Notes: generated by a model not told the origin, from the sequence alone. A stretch of 64,000 nucleotides of DNA from Pontibacter akesuensis (GCF_001611675.1 NZ_CP014766.1:3534001-3598000), one strand, 5' to 3'; shown: positions 1-9,466, counted from the stretch's first letter. Program-made: numbers and translations.

Positions 1-528
1 TACTGTCAGGACAATGAGATATCGTGGCTGCATTGGGAGGAAAAGGACGAGGAACTGCTGGAATTCACAAAGCGGCTCATACGGTTTAGCCGGGAGCACC
101 CCGCCTTTACCCGCAGGCGTTGGTTTCAGGGGCAGCCGATTAAAGGCGAAAAGCTGAAGGATATCGCCTGGTTCCTACCGGAGGGCAGGGAGATGACGGA
201 GGAGAACTGGAGCCATGACTTTGCGAAATCGCTGGCGGTGTATTTAAACGGCATGGGCCTTCATTCTAAAGGGCCGAAGGGTGAGCAGATTGTGGACGAC
301 AGCTTCTACGTGATCTTCAACGCGCACTTTGAGCCGCTGCAGTACAAACTCCCCCCGAAGAAGTATGGCGATGACTGGATAAAGGTGCTGGACACGGCGG
401 AAGGGGGATTTTGCGATAACAACAACAAGTATGGCGCAACAGAAATTGTAGAGGTTGCCCCACGCTCCGTTGTGCTGCTGCAACACCCGCGTTCAGAAAA
501 CGTTTCGGAAGCCAAGCATCAGATGTAA
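1..528 (+). CDS. glgX: Glycogen debranching enzyme GlgX, C-terminal part (5' truncated by window)
   Basis: The reading frame is open from base 1, upstream of the first ATG at 193, so this is the 3' end of a longer gene. The first residues (YCQDNEISWLHWEE) match the conserved segment found late in the catalytic barrel of GlgX/TreX-type isoamylases (GH13), which hydrolyse alpha-1,6 branches of glycogen limit dextrins in the cytoplasm. The remaining ~150 residues have the beta-sandwich look of the family C-terminal domain. It ends before a strong bidirectional hairpin at 541-590. The catalytic part lies outside the window, so activity cannot be judged. Confidence 0.85.
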   Translation, partial: YCQDNEISWLHWEEKDEELLEFTKRLIRFSREHPAFTRRRWFQGQPIKGEKLKDIAWFLPEGREMTEENWSHDFAKSLAVYLNGMGLHSKGPKGEQIVDDSFYVIFNAHFEPLQYKLPPKKYGDDWIKVLDTAEGGFCDNNNKYGATEIVEVAPRSVVLLQHPRSENVSEAKHQM

Positions 529-540
529 TAGAATTGCAAG

Positions 541-590
541 TATAAAAGAGAAAGCCGGAGCATATATGTGCTCCGGCTTTCTCTTTTATA
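541..590. terminator. Bidirectional hairpin terminator between glgX and the cus cluster
   Basis: A perfect 22-bp inverted repeat (arm TATAAAAGAGAAAGCCGGAG plus CA) with a 6-nt loop separates two converging genes. The A/T-rich outer arms supply a U-tract in either direction. The right edge runs directly into a TATACTT heptamer. Confidence 0.9.
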
Positions 591-622
591 CTTGACATGT
601 CGCAAGTTCAGAAAATGATCAA

Positions 623-1255
623 CTACTGCTTGTACACTTCTTCGGTTGAGCCGCACTTCAGCATTTTCTCCCCAAAGTATGGGTTTCGGATTTCCTCGTT
701 TGAGCTAAGCCAGTAAGCTCCTTTATCGTTCAGGGCCATTGGGCAATGCTGGTAATAGAGCGTTTGGTCGGCCGCGTTAAATGCCTTGGCGAGTGAGAAC
801 ACTGCCTCAGACAGATGCTCCAAATGCGCCCGCTGCCCTTCCAGGTCAGTTGCTGTGGCTATGGCCTCTGCCCCGCCGATAACATTAGCCGTTTTCTCTT
901 CGGCATAGGCTTTTTCATCGGTGGTGAGGGTGGCTACCGGCATGGCTTTGGCGGTGCCGAGCACCTCGTTGGCGGCAGCTTTGGTGGCTGCTACATCAGA
1001 TGCTACCAGTGCATTTTTCAGGTCCAGGTATTGGTCTACCAGCTGGTCTATCTGTGTCTGCAGCGGCTGAGCCACCGAGTCGAATTTGGGCGTCTCTACT
1101 ACGGTGCCTGTTGCCATTGCCTCTGTTTCAGCGCCAGCGCCATGCATGTCCCCATGCTCCATGGTCGTTGCCTCTGTGTTCTCGGTGCTGCTCTCGGAGC
1201 AGGAGGCGAATGTAAATGTAGCCAGTAAGGCTGCGGCAAAGAATGTCTTTTTCAT
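623..1255 (-). CDS. DUF3347-domain lipoprotein of the copper efflux cluster
   Basis: A 210-aa secreted protein with a lipoprotein signal (lipobox FASC, Cys19). After an acidic, Met/His-containing linker (residues ~25-55) comes the helical DUF3347 region (~65-150), then a C-terminal segment with Cys and Met (YYQHCPMALNDKGAYW, EKMLKC) that resembles the heavy-metal-binding extensions attached to CusB-type adaptors. DUF3347 proteins in Bacteroidota usually sit beside Cus/Czc RND genes. It is last in the minus-strand cus cluster, about 100 bp after the first adaptor. A periplasmic or outer-membrane-anchored metal-binding role is inferred; no enzyme activity is suggested. Confidence 0.8.
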   Translation of the reverse strand: MKKTFFAAALLATFTFASCSESSTENTEATTMEHGDMHGAGAETEAMATGTVVETPKFDSVAQPLQTQIDQLVDQYLDLKNALVASDVAATKAAANEVLGTAKAMPVATLTTDEKAYAEEKTANVIGGAEAIATATDLEGQRAHLEHLSEAVFSLAKAFNAADQTLYYQHCPMALNDKGAYWLSSNEEIRNPYFGEKMLKCGSTEEVYKQ

Positions 1256-1361
1256 GGTTGCTTTTTTTTAGTTTTATAAGGTTATGTTTAAAAATTCAGG
1301 TTAAAGTAATCTGCTTTAGGAAAAGCCTTATCTACATCGTTAATACTGTAGTTTCTTAAAA

Positions 1362-2561
1362 TTAATGTTGATGGCCTGCCATCGGGTCAGCGCCTTTTTT
1401 CAGCACATATTCGCTGTACAGCAGGTAAGCGCCCGAGGTCACTACCTTGTCGCCTTTCCCGATGCCACTAAGTATAGCTACGTTGTCGGCGCTTGCCTCG
1501 CCCAGGTTCACCATGCGTGCCTGAAAGGTGTGGTCGTCGGTTTGCACCCAAACGTGACTGCCGTTTTCGTCCCGAATCACAGCGTCCGTTGGTATAACCA
1601 GCGAGGTGCCGTTTTTGCCCGGCAAGGTAACATTGGCCTGCATGCCCGGCAAATACTGCGACTCCCGGTTCGGTAGTTCGGCACGAAGTATAGCCACCTG
1701 GCTCCCTTGCCTGTACTCCGGGCTGATAAAGGTTACCTTTGCCGGAACAGCTCCCTCCGGGAATCCCTGCACCGACACCAGCACCTCATCGCCTGCCTGT
1801 ACGTTTGCCAGTTCCTGCGCATACAGTTCCGCTTCCACCCATATTTTGCCCAGCTTCCCGAGCCGGTACAGCACAGCGCCTTCCGCGATATACTGCCCCT
1901 CGGCAGCGGCCACCTCTGTAACCACCCCGGATGATGGTGCCACAAATGTAACACGGGCATCTAAATTCCCGGAACTGGCCAAGCGCCTTATCTGAGCTTC
2001 GTTGAGGCCGTACAGCAGCAGCTTTTGCTTTGCAGACGCCAGAAAGGAAGCGAAACGCGGATTCTCCTTCCCCAGTTCCTGGTTCTGGCGCAGTGCCAGC
2101 AGGTACTCCTGCTGCAAGGTTAGCAGCTCTTCAGAGTACATCTCATATAGCGGCTGCCCTTTCTGCACGGGCTGGCCGGTTTCCTTGATGTAAAGGCGTT
2201 CTATCCGGCCTGCCACGCGGCTGCTCACCACATCCGTCTGAGTCTCGTCAAGCACCAGTTTTCCGGTAAGGATGGTGTTGCTGTTCACATCGCCATAGGC
2301 TACCTGCATTGTTTTGATGTTGCCCAAGGCAATCTGGCTTTCGCTTAGCATCAGCTCGCCCTCCTTTTCCCCGCTCTGCGACACAGGCACCAGGTCCATG
2401 TGGCAGATAGGGCAGGTGCCGGGCTCGTTCTGCACGATCTGCGGGTGCATCGGGCAAGTATAAGTCGTCTCCGCCGCAGCTGTTTCCTCGTGCGCAGGCT
2501 CAGAGCAGGCGCTGGCTACGATGAGCAGTAGCAAAAGGAGTATGTTCAGGTATCGTTTCAT
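1362..2561 (-). CDS. CusB-like RND efflux periplasmic adaptor with heavy-metal-binding domain (copy 1)
   Basis: A 399-aa membrane fusion protein. It has a lipoprotein signal (SAC, Cys19), then a heavy-metal-binding module of form CPMHP...CPIC (Cys36, His39, Cys50, Cys53), the lipoyl/hairpin/beta-barrel adaptor core, and a His-rich C terminus (MAGHQH). CusB-type adaptors link the inner-membrane pump CusA to a TolC-like outer-membrane channel and bind Cu(I)/Ag(I) in the periplasm. It follows a second adaptor gene in the same direction with a 163-bp repeat-bearing spacer. The signal peptide and metal module are nearly identical to those of the neighbour although the rest differs. The metal (Cu/Ag rather than Zn/Co) is inferred from neighbours. 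Confidence 0.88.
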   Translation of the reverse strand: MKRYLNILLLLLLIVASACSEPAHEETAAAETTYTCPMHPQIVQNEPGTCPICHMDLVPVSQSGEKEGELMLSESQIALGNIKTMQVAYGDVNSNTILTGKLVLDETQTDVVSSRVAGRIERLYIKETGQPVQKGQPLYEMYSEELLTLQQEYLLALRQNQELGKENPRFASFLASAKQKLLLYGLNEAQIRRLASSGNLDARVTFVAPSSGVVTEVAAAEGQYIAEGAVLYRLGKLGKIWVEAELYAQELANVQAGDEVLVSVQGFPEGAVPAKVTFISPEYRQGSQVAILRAELPNRESQYLPGMQANVTLPGKNGTSLVIPTDAVIRDENGSHVWVQTDDHTFQARMVNLGEASADNVAILSGIGKGDKVVTSGAYLLYSEYVLKKGADPMAGHQH

Positions 2562-2724
2562 GTCTTTCTAATTTTGAATGAGTAGCTGAGTGAATGCATA
2601 ATTCTTTTGTCATCTTTAAAGTATCTTGTGGGCAAGCTTCAACTGCTTCTACATTTCGCAGCTAAGACCTTTACAAGGTATCAGAAACAGGAGCATTTAT
2701 TCACTCATCCACTCATTCGCTTGA
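2562..2724. repeat. Diverged ATTTTGAATGA / TCATTCA intergenic repeat between the two adaptors
   Basis: This 163-bp spacer holds TTTTGAATGAGTAGC on one side and TTATTCACTCATCCACTCATTC on the other, a degenerate version of the palindromic repeats at 4062-4128 and 24982-25070. No ORF, promoter or terminator is evident. Confidence 0.45.
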
Positions 2725-4044
2725 TCACTCATTTATTTTTACAAAGCTTTCACTATCAATCATAAATTGGGCGTTGGCGGCGATAACGTCTGTTTGCTCC
2801 AGCCCGCTTACTACCTGTACCTGGTTGTTTTCTGCAGTGCCCACCGTAACGGCAACGGGTTTAAAGGCTCCATTTTCAAGCTTGAAGGCCACAGATCTGG
2901 TTCCCAGGTCCAGCACCGACTCGCGCGGAATCCATAGGGCCGGAGCCGTAGTGTAAGTGGCTGTAGCGGAGACCAGTTGGCCCACTCTTGCCACTTGCTG
3001 CTGGCCCGGCAGGTATACCCTTACTTTTGCAAAGTTCTCGCCAGCCTCGTAGAATGGCTGAACAAAGCCTACCTGTGCCTCCAGCTTCTCGCCGGGCAGT
3101 TCCGGAAACGTTATTTGCACGGGAGCCCCTTTGGCAATGGAGGTAACCTCGCCGGCAGGAATGTTGAACTCCGCCCAAAGCTGCTCGGGGTTCACAACAC
3201 GCAGCAGCGGCTGTCCGGTGGTTACATACATGCCCTCGCGCAACTGCAGCTGGCTGCCTGCCGCTGGCCCTGCAACCGCTACAGGGTTTGCTGTGGAACC
3301 ACCCATGCTTCCACCCATGCCGCCCGCACCGGAGGCCGCCGCTAGAGGGGTAGAACTTGGCGTAGCGGCTGGTGGAGAGGTATTGAGGCCAATGGCGTAG
3401 CCGTCGTAAGGGCTGTAGACGGCAAAGGTATAGCTGGCTTCTCCGGTTTTTAGCAGGCGGTTAATTTGGGCATCGGTGGCGCCCAGCAGGCGAAGCTTCT
3501 GCTTTGTAGCCGCTATCAGGGCCTTGTCTTCGGGAGCCGACTGCACCAGGTACAGCAGTTGCTGTTGGGCTGTCACCAGTTCCGGGCTGTATACTTCCAT
3601 CAATTTCTGCCCTTTGTTGATGGGCTGGTAGTTATACTTCACAAACAGCTTCTCAATGCGGCCGCCCACCCGCGCCGGAACAGAGTATATGCGGCGCTCA
3701 TCGTACGTGATAATGCCCTCCATCTTAACAGAAGCCGGAAGTGCTTTCAGCTGCGGTTTGAGGGTGCCGATGTTGGCAACCACCGTTTCATTCGTTGGCT
3801 GCAACAGGAAAGCCAGGTCCTCAGTAATTTCAATTGCCTCTCCCTCCGCTGAAGTCGGCACCAGGTCCATGCCGCAGATAGGGCAGGTGCCGGGCTCGTT
3901 CTGCACGATCTGCGGGTGCATCGGGCACGTATAAGTCATCTCCGCAGCGGTTGTTTCCCCGTGTTCGTGCCCTTGCTCGTTTTTACAGGCAACCGTAGCC
4001 ACGACCAGGAGCAGCAGTAGGAGTATGTTCAGGTTTCGTTTCAT
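2725..4044 (-). CDS. cusB: CusB-like RND efflux periplasmic adaptor with heavy-metal-binding domain (copy 2)
   Basis: A 439-aa membrane fusion protein with lipobox Cys20, a His-containing linker (HEHGE), the CPMHP...CPIC metal module (Cys40 to Cys57) and a full adaptor core. A Gly/Met-rich insertion (GAGGMGGSMGG, ~245-260) sits near the lipoyl hairpin; Met clusters of this sort commonly bind Cu(I). It lies directly downstream of the TolC-like gene, with a palindromic repeat in the gap. Length is typical for CusB. Of the two adaptors this is the one closer to the channel and pump genes and is the likelier pump partner; that pairing is inferred. Confidence 0.9.
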   Translation of the reverse strand: MKRNLNILLLLLLVVATVACKNEQGHEHGETTAAEMTYTCPMHPQIVQNEPGTCPICGMDLVPTSAEGEAIEITEDLAFLLQPTNETVVANIGTLKPQLKALPASVKMEGIITYDERRIYSVPARVGGRIEKLFVKYNYQPINKGQKLMEVYSPELVTAQQQLLYLVQSAPEDKALIAATKQKLRLLGATDAQINRLLKTGEASYTFAVYSPYDGYAIGLNTSPPAATPSSTPLAAASGAGGMGGSMGGSTANPVAVAGPAAGSQLQLREGMYVTTGQPLLRVVNPEQLWAEFNIPAGEVTSIAKGAPVQITFPELPGEKLEAQVGFVQPFYEAGENFAKVRVYLPGQQQVARVGQLVSATATYTTAPALWIPRESVLDLGTRSVAFKLENGAFKPVAVTVGTAENNQVQVVSGLEQTDVIAANAQFMIDSESFVKINE

Positions 4045-4061
4045 GTTTATTTTTTTTGAAT

Positions 4062-4128
4062 AACTGACTTTTGAATGATTGAATGGGTAGTATTTGAAAA
4101 TTCAAAAATCAGTTATTCAGTCATTCAA
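4062..4128. repeat. Palindromic TTTTGAATAACTGA intergenic repeat
   Basis: An imperfect inverted repeat: TTGAATAACTGACTTTTGAA on the left pairs with TTCAAAAATCAGTTATTCA on the right around a short centre. It lies between cusB copy 2 and the tolC-like gene inside one transcription unit. Related copies occur at 2562-2724, 14460-14490 and 24982-25070. Confidence 0.75.
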
Positions 4129-4130
4129 AA

Positions 4131-5453
4131 TTATCGCTCTATCTCCCGCTCGTAAGCCACGGCCAGTTGGTACAGTGCCTGCAGGTTGTTCAGGTAATCC
4201 ATCTGGGCCATGTTCAGGGCTTCCCAGGCGTCGATTACTTCCGGTAGTTGGGCCGTGTTCTGTTCGTAAGCCAACATCGTCACGTCGTAGTTTTTCTTGA
4301 GCGCCGGCAGGATTTTGGTCTTGTAGTTCTCCACCTGCTCGCGCTTGGCATTCAGCTCCAGCGCCATGTTGCGCACCATGCCCTGTGCCTCGTTCAGAAT
4401 GTTTTCGCGCTCACGCTGCATCGCGTCAATCTCCAGGTTCATGGCTTTGGTGTTGGCCTTGTACATTTTGCTCGACCAGGGTGCAATCGGAATGGAAACC
4501 ATGCCCATGGCCGTGAACTGGTTCGGCATCATGCCGTTGCGGGGTGTCATGTGGTCGAAACGCAGGCTGAAGTCTGGTTTGCGTTGCAGTTTCTCTTGCT
4601 CCACGCCCAGGCGCATGGTCTGGATGGTCCTGTCCAGCAGGCGCAGGTCACTCCGGTTTTCGTTCAGGTAAGCGGTATCAGCGGCCAGTGCCACGGGGCC
4701 TGGAATACTCAGCAGCGTGTCTATTTTAAACTGCTGCTCCTTGGGCTGGTTCATCAGAATGTTGAGCGTCACGTTTTGCTGGGCTATCTCGTTGCGCGTC
4801 ATCAGCTGCATGTTCTCTACCTCGTGCAGGCGTGCCTCAGCTTTGTAGATGCTCCCCAGCTTGCCCTGGCTGTAGGGGTAGCGGATGCGCGCCAACTTGA
4901 GCATGTAAGCCATGATTTTGGCATTGTCCTGCAGCACATCCAGCTTACGCTCCAGCACCACCCAGTTGTAGTAAGAGGCCTTGGCCTGTGCCCGAAGTTC
5001 ATTGTAGGTTGCCGCCGCATTGGCCTGCTCGATTGCTGCCCGTGAGTCGAAGTATGCCTGCTTGGCGCGCTGCTTGGCCGGGTTCGGGATTGCCTGCTCT
5101 GCGGAAATCATCAGGGAGCCCTCTTTCTCATCGCTTTCCACGTTCTGGCCCGGGTAAGGCAGCATGAACACGCCAGCTCCTACCATCGGCGCCATCCAGC
5201 CGGTAGCCCCTTCCGCGTAAGCGTTCTGTGCTTTGGCCCGCAGGTCGTACTGTTGCAGCATCGGGTTGGTGGTGCGGATGGTCTGGAGAACGCTGTCGAG
5301 CGCCACTGGCTGCTGCTGGGCTGAGGCAGGCACGCCTATAAACAGTATCAGCAGTATAGCGACAGCAGATCCAAAACGTCCCCTTGCCCCCTTCAAAGGG
5401 GGAGTAATAGCTCGTAAGAGTAAGTATGAAGTATATTTCTTAGTGCTTGACAT
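4131..5453 (-). CDS. TolC family outer-membrane channel (CusC-like)
   Basis: A 440-aa outer-membrane efflux protein with the two-repeat, long-helix organisation of the TolC family (heptad-like helices at ~60-240 and ~260-430, ending in YQLAVAYEREIER). It forms the exit duct of the RND pump. The start overlaps the 3' end of the second cusA fragment by 14 bp, so the genes are co-transcribed. Oddity: the segment before the hydrophobic signal core contains TPPLKGARGRFG (residues ~18-29), encoded by a common intergenic repeat (AGGGGGCAAGGGGACG type) that has landed in the signal-peptide region. A downstream start is not obvious. Confidence 0.88.
   Translation of the reverse strand: MSSTKKYTSYLLLRAITPPLKGARGRFGSAVAILLILFIGVPASAQQQPVALDSVLQTIRTTNPMLQQYDLRAKAQNAYAEGATGWMAPMVGAGVFMLPYPGQNVESDEKEGSLMISAEQAIPNPAKQRAKQAYFDSRAAIEQANAAATYNELRAQAKASYYNWVVLERKLDVLQDNAKIMAYMLKLARIRYPYSQGKLGSIYKAEARLHEVENMQLMTRNEIAQQNVTLNILMNQPKEQQFKIDTLLSIPGPVALAADTAYLNENRSDLRLLDRTIQTMRLGVEQEKLQRKPDFSLRFDHMTPRNGMMPNQFTAMGMVSIPIAPWSSKMYKANTKAMNLEIDAMQRERENILNEAQGMVRNMALELNAKREQVENYKTKILPALKKNYDVTMLAYEQNTAQLPEVIDAWEALNMAQMDYLNNLQALYQLAVAYEREIER
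5373..5407. repeat. G-rich intergenic-type repeat inserted in the tolC signal-peptide region
   Basis: The motif TCCCCCTTTGAAGGGGGCAA followed by GGGGACG (minus-strand reading) is of the same C/G-run family as the intergenic runs at 33234-33300 and 50998-51153. Here it is inside the ORF and is translated as PPLKGARGRF. Confidence 0.65.
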
Positions 5454-7347
5454 CGTATATCTCTAGTTTTCCGTGTTTCTTCAGTTCGTGCTCTTTCGTC
5501 ATCTCAAACACCACCGGCGTTACCAGCAGGATGTGGATGGAGGAGGTAAACACGCCGCCGATCATCGGCAGCACAATCGGCAGCATCACATCAGTGCCCA
5601 CGCCGCTGGCCCAGAGCACCGGGATCAGGCCAAACAATGCCACAGAAACCGTCATGATCTTGGGGCGCAAACGCTTAGCGGCTCCCATGAATACATAGTC
5701 GCGGATGTCCTGCTTCGTGATGGTTTCGGAGGAATTACCCTTTTTATCCACCAGCTCTTTCATTGCCTCATTCAGGTAGACCACCATTACCATGGCCGTT
5801 TCGATGGCCAGACCAAACAGCGCAATAAAGCCCACCGCAACCGCCACCGACAAATTCACGCCGTAGAAGTACACAATGAACACACCACCCACGAGCGCAA
5901 ACGGAATCGTCACCAGGTTCAGCAGCGCCTCCTTTATGGATTTGAAGGAGAAGTATAAAATGAGGAAAATGATGAGCAGTACCAGCGGGATGATGAACTG
6001 TAGCGTCTGGGTAGCACGCACCTGGTTCTCCCATTGGCCGCTCCACTCCAGGTAATACCCTTCCGGGATACCCGTTACCTCGGCATTGATCTTCTCCATC
6101 GCCTCTTCCACCGTTCCGCCTAAATCGCGGTCACGCACGTTGAAAAGCACCGCACCGCGCAGCTGCGCATTCTCCGAGTTGATCATGGGAGGGCCGCTGG
6201 TGAAACTGATATCCGCGACAGAAGACAAGGGAATAGTACCGGCAGCAGCCGTTTGGAGCGGGATGCGCTGGATGCGCTCCACGCTGTTGCGGTACTCCTG
6301 CGCCAGCCGCACGTTAATGGAGAAACGCTCCCGGCCCTCGATGGTGTTGCCTATACTTGCACCGCCCAAAGCAGACTCGATCGTCATGGTCACGTCGTCC
6401 ACTGTCAGGCCATAGCGCCCCAATGCTTGCCGGTTGATGTCTATTTGGAGGTATTTGCCGCCCGTAATAGGCTCCACGTACAGGTCTTTCACGCCCGGCA
6501 CTGTCTCCAGCGCCGTCTTCACCTTTTCAGACACCGCATACACCGAATCCAGGTTCTGGCCGTAAACTTTCACGCCCACATCGGTGCGGATGCCCGTGGC
6601 CAGCATGTTGATGCGGTTGATGATAGGTTGCGTCCAGCCGTTGACTACCCCCGGAATCTGCAGCTTGGCGTCCAGTTCCTGAATGATCTCCTGCTTTGTA
6701 ATACCCTCGCGCCACTCTGATTGCGGCTTCAGCATGATGATGGTTTCGATCATGCTGATGGGCGAGTTGTCAGTGGCGGTGCTCGCGCGGCCGGCTTTGC
6801 CCAATACCTGGTCTACCTCCGGCAGCGACTTGATAATCTTGTCCTGCACCTGCAGGATGCGCTTCGCCTCAGCATTCGATACATCGGGCAGCGTAACGGG
6901 CATGAATAAAATGGAACCTTCATCAAGCGGCGGCATGAATTCTGTGCCCAAGCTAAACAGCATCGGGATAGCCACCAGCAGCGCCAGTATGTTGATGCCG
7001 ATGGTGGTTTTGCGCCACTTCAGGCACCACTTCAGCACTGGCCCATACACGCGCTCCATACCCCGGTTTATGGGGTTGGCATTATCATCTTTAAACTTGC
7101 CCTTGAGAAAGTAGGAGATGAGTACCGGCGTTAAAGTGATAGCCACAATGGCATCCACGATAAGTATAAATGTCTTCGTCCAGGCCAGCGGACTGAACAG
7201 CTTTCCTTCCTGTCCCGTCAGCAAAAACACCGGCAGGAAGGAGGTTATCACAATAATTGTACTCCAGAACACACTGGGGCCTACCTGCTTGGAGGCTTTC
7301 TCGATGATGCGGAGCCTTGTTTCTTTATCTAGGTTCATGAGATTCAA
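5440..7347 (-). pseudogene. cusA: CusA-type RND pump, C-terminal fragment (635 aa)
   Basis: This is the C-terminal ~60 percent of a heavy-metal RND permease: transmembrane helices after the first porter domain (VFWSTIIVITSFLPVFLLTG), the second periplasmic domain, and the distal helix bundle ending in LKKHGKLEIYDVKH. In an intact CusA (~1040 aa) it continues from the fragment at 7462-8748. Both fragments are in the same frame; the 114-bp gap carries stop codons and a palindromic repeat in a cytoplasmic loop. Either the pump is inactivated, or the two halves are made separately from an ATG at 7347 and assemble. Sequence inside both halves looks undecayed, so the break is recent or tolerated. 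Confidence 0.85.
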
Positions 7348-7386
7348 TATTGAATACGCTCATATTTTATATGTCTGCTCTTACCA

Positions 7387-7455
7387 TGTCATCTCGACGA
7401 TAGGAGAGATCTTTTCAGTATTTCGGATAGATTTCTCGCGCTGCTCGAAATGACA
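7387..7455. mobile_element. Small palindromic repeat (MITE/REP-like) interrupting cusA
   Basis: A 69-bp element with imperfect terminal inverted repeats: TGTCATCTCGACGATAGGAG at one end and, on the opposite strand, TGTCATTTCGAGCAGCGCGA at the other. This TGTCATTTCGAGC type is a familiar intergenic palindrome in Bacteroidota (general knowledge). It encodes nothing and brings in-frame stops. Confidence 0.75.
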
Positions 7456-7461
7456 ACAATG

Positions 7462-8748
7462 CTATTCATTTTCCATCCATTTCTTACCCTTGGAAGCCTC
7501 CGCTAAATGCCTGTAAGAATTCTCCACCATCACGATGGCATCATCCACAATTACACCCACCGAAAGGGCGATGCCGGTGAGGGACATGATGTTGGAGGAG
7601 ATATCGAAGGCATTGAGAAGTATAAACCCAATGGAAACGGACAGCGGCAATTGAATGATGATGACGAGGGCGCTGCGCCAGTGGAAGAGGAACAGAAAAA
7701 CGATGACGGAGGCCACGATCATCTCTTCAATGAGGGTGGTTTTCACAGAGTTTATACTTTCGTTGATGAGGCCGCTGCGGTCGTAGACGATGTTGAATTT
7801 TACACCCTCGGGTAAGCCTTTGGACACTTCCGCCATCTTTTCCTTTACATTTGAGATGACCTCTTCCGCGTTCTCGCCGTAGCGCATCACCACAATGCCG
7901 CCCACCGCCTCGCCTTCGCCGTTGAGGTCGAAGATGCCCAGGCGGCTTTCGCCCGTCATCTGCACGGTGGCCACGTCCTGCACGCGCACTGGAATGGTGT
8001 TGCTGGTGGTGATGGCGATGTTCTCTATCTCCTCAGCCGACTCGAGGTAACCAGTTGTTTTGATGATATAGCCAATGTCGGATCGCTCAAATTTGCGGCC
8101 GCCTGCTTCGTTGTTGTTGGCCCGCACCGCCTGTATTACCTGCGGGATGGTGATGTTGTAGTAGGTGAGTTTGTTAGGGTCTACGGTTACCTCATACTGC
8201 TTCTGAAAGCCTCCGAAGGAGGCCACCTCACTCACACCATCCACGTTTTGCAGCGCAAACTTCACATACCAATCCTGAATGGCGCGCTGCTCGCCCAGGT
8301 CCATGCCGGGGGCATCCAGCGTATACCACAACACGTGCCCCACGCCGGTACCGTCGGGGCCAAGGGTTGGCGTAACGCCTTCGGGAAGGGTATTCCCCAG
8401 CGAGTTCAGGCGCTCCAGCACACGGGAACGGGCCCAGTACACATCGGTGTCGTCTTCAAAAATGATGTAAATAAAGCTCATGCCGAACATGGAGGTGCCG
8501 CGCACATACTTCACCTCGGGCAGGCCCTGCAGGTTGGTCACCAGCGGATACGTCACCTGGTCTTCGATAATCTGCGGACTGCGGCCCATCCACTCAGTAA
8601 ACACGATCACCTGGTTCTCCGACAGGTCGGGAATGGCGTCGATTTTGTTTGTTTGCACCGAGTAAAGGCCCCAGCCAAACATAACCGCCGAAACCAGCAG
8701 CACAAGTACGCGGTTGCGTAGCGAAAAGGAAATTAACCTCTCAATCAT
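7462..8748 (-). pseudogene. cusA: CusA-type RND pump, N-terminal fragment (428 aa)
   Basis: This is the N-terminal ~40 percent of a CzcA/CusA-family proton-driven heavy-metal exporter. It begins MIERLISFSLRNRVLVLL (first membrane helix), followed by the first periplasmic porter domain (PDLSENQVIVFTEW, GGFQKQYEVTVDP) and helices 2-4 including the conserved GVIVDDAIVMVENSYRHL segment with the proton-relay acidic residues. I chose the start at 8748 because family proteins begin there; upstream Met codons give an unlike extension. It stops at WMENE in the cytoplasmic loop just before the repeat at 7387-7455. The HYC_CC_PP gene lies 162 bp upstream on the same strand. Confidence 0.85.
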
Positions 8749-8910
8749 GGGAAGTGATGTTCTATGAATAACAGAATTGAACCTGCCGCAGGAGAGCGGC
8801 AATGCGGGTGGTGCCGGCTACGTTGAAAGTATAGGCATGGCAAAGGGGATGCTCGTAGCCAAGTATAGCCACAGCTGTCCGGCATGCCCAATCGGCACCT
8901 GATCTGTTAT

Positions 8911-9351
8911 TTATAGAAGGAAAGACTGCACCAGCACAGGAATGTCGCGGGGCAGGGGAGGAGACTCGTAAAAAGCGTAGGTTGGCTCCAGTTCAGTACC
9001 GGGAGCGAAGAAATTAAACACGACCGCCTGCAGTACGACAGCCATTTTTAGCTGCTGTAGCTTGCTAAGGGTCGTTATTTTGTGCTTGGAGGCATCATCC
9101 AGCTGTTTTACTTCCAGTTGATGGTCCTCGCAGCAGTTTTCACTGTCAGTTGCAGCGTCTTCTTTAGGAGTATGGCAAGGCGGCAGTTTTTTCTGCTGCT
9201 TTTGCTCCATCGGGCAATCTGCGGCGGCACCAAAGAAAGTTACGTCGCGCAGCTCACCGCCACATAAATGCATACCCACCGCCATGCCTGTCGAGGAGAC
9301 GAGCACCAGCAGCGTGAGGGTTAGCAATATGATCTGGCGGTACAGCTTCAT
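8911..9351 (-). CDS. HYC_CC_PP family protein
   Basis: A 146-aa exported or membrane-anchored protein with an N-terminal hydrophobic segment (~8-28), then the family signature pieces: MHLCGG (HYC position), ENCCEDH (CC position, after a Lys/Gln-rich linker with further Cys) and ESPPLPRDIPVLVQSFLL at the C terminus (PP position). A second hydrophobic stretch lies at ~105-118. The family is unassigned functionally but is typically found next to Cus RND genes in Bacteroidota; the paired Cys/His residues fit metal binding in the periplasm (inference). It is the first gene of the minus-strand copper cluster. Confidence 0.8.
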   Translation of the reverse strand: MKLYRQIILLTLTLLVLVSSTGMAVGMHLCGGELRDVTFFGAAADCPMEQKQQKKLPPCHTPKEDAATDSENCCEDHQLEVKQLDDASKHKITTLSKLQQLKMAVVLQAVVFNFFAPGTELEPTYAFYESPPLPRDIPVLVQSFLL

Positions 9352-9466
9352 GTGATAGTTTTATACTTGCCTTACAAAGGTAACCCCCTTGCAGCAGGTA
9401 CTGTTACAAAATTAACGTAAAATCTTATACAATTATTCCTTTCACCTCAAAATCTGATTCTGCAGA

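Noticed and set aside
8803-8910. Possible riboswitch or small ORF between cusA and the HYC_CC_PP gene
   Set aside because: There is a weak GCCGC hairpin and two AAGTATA motifs but no conserved aptamer core or coding signal.
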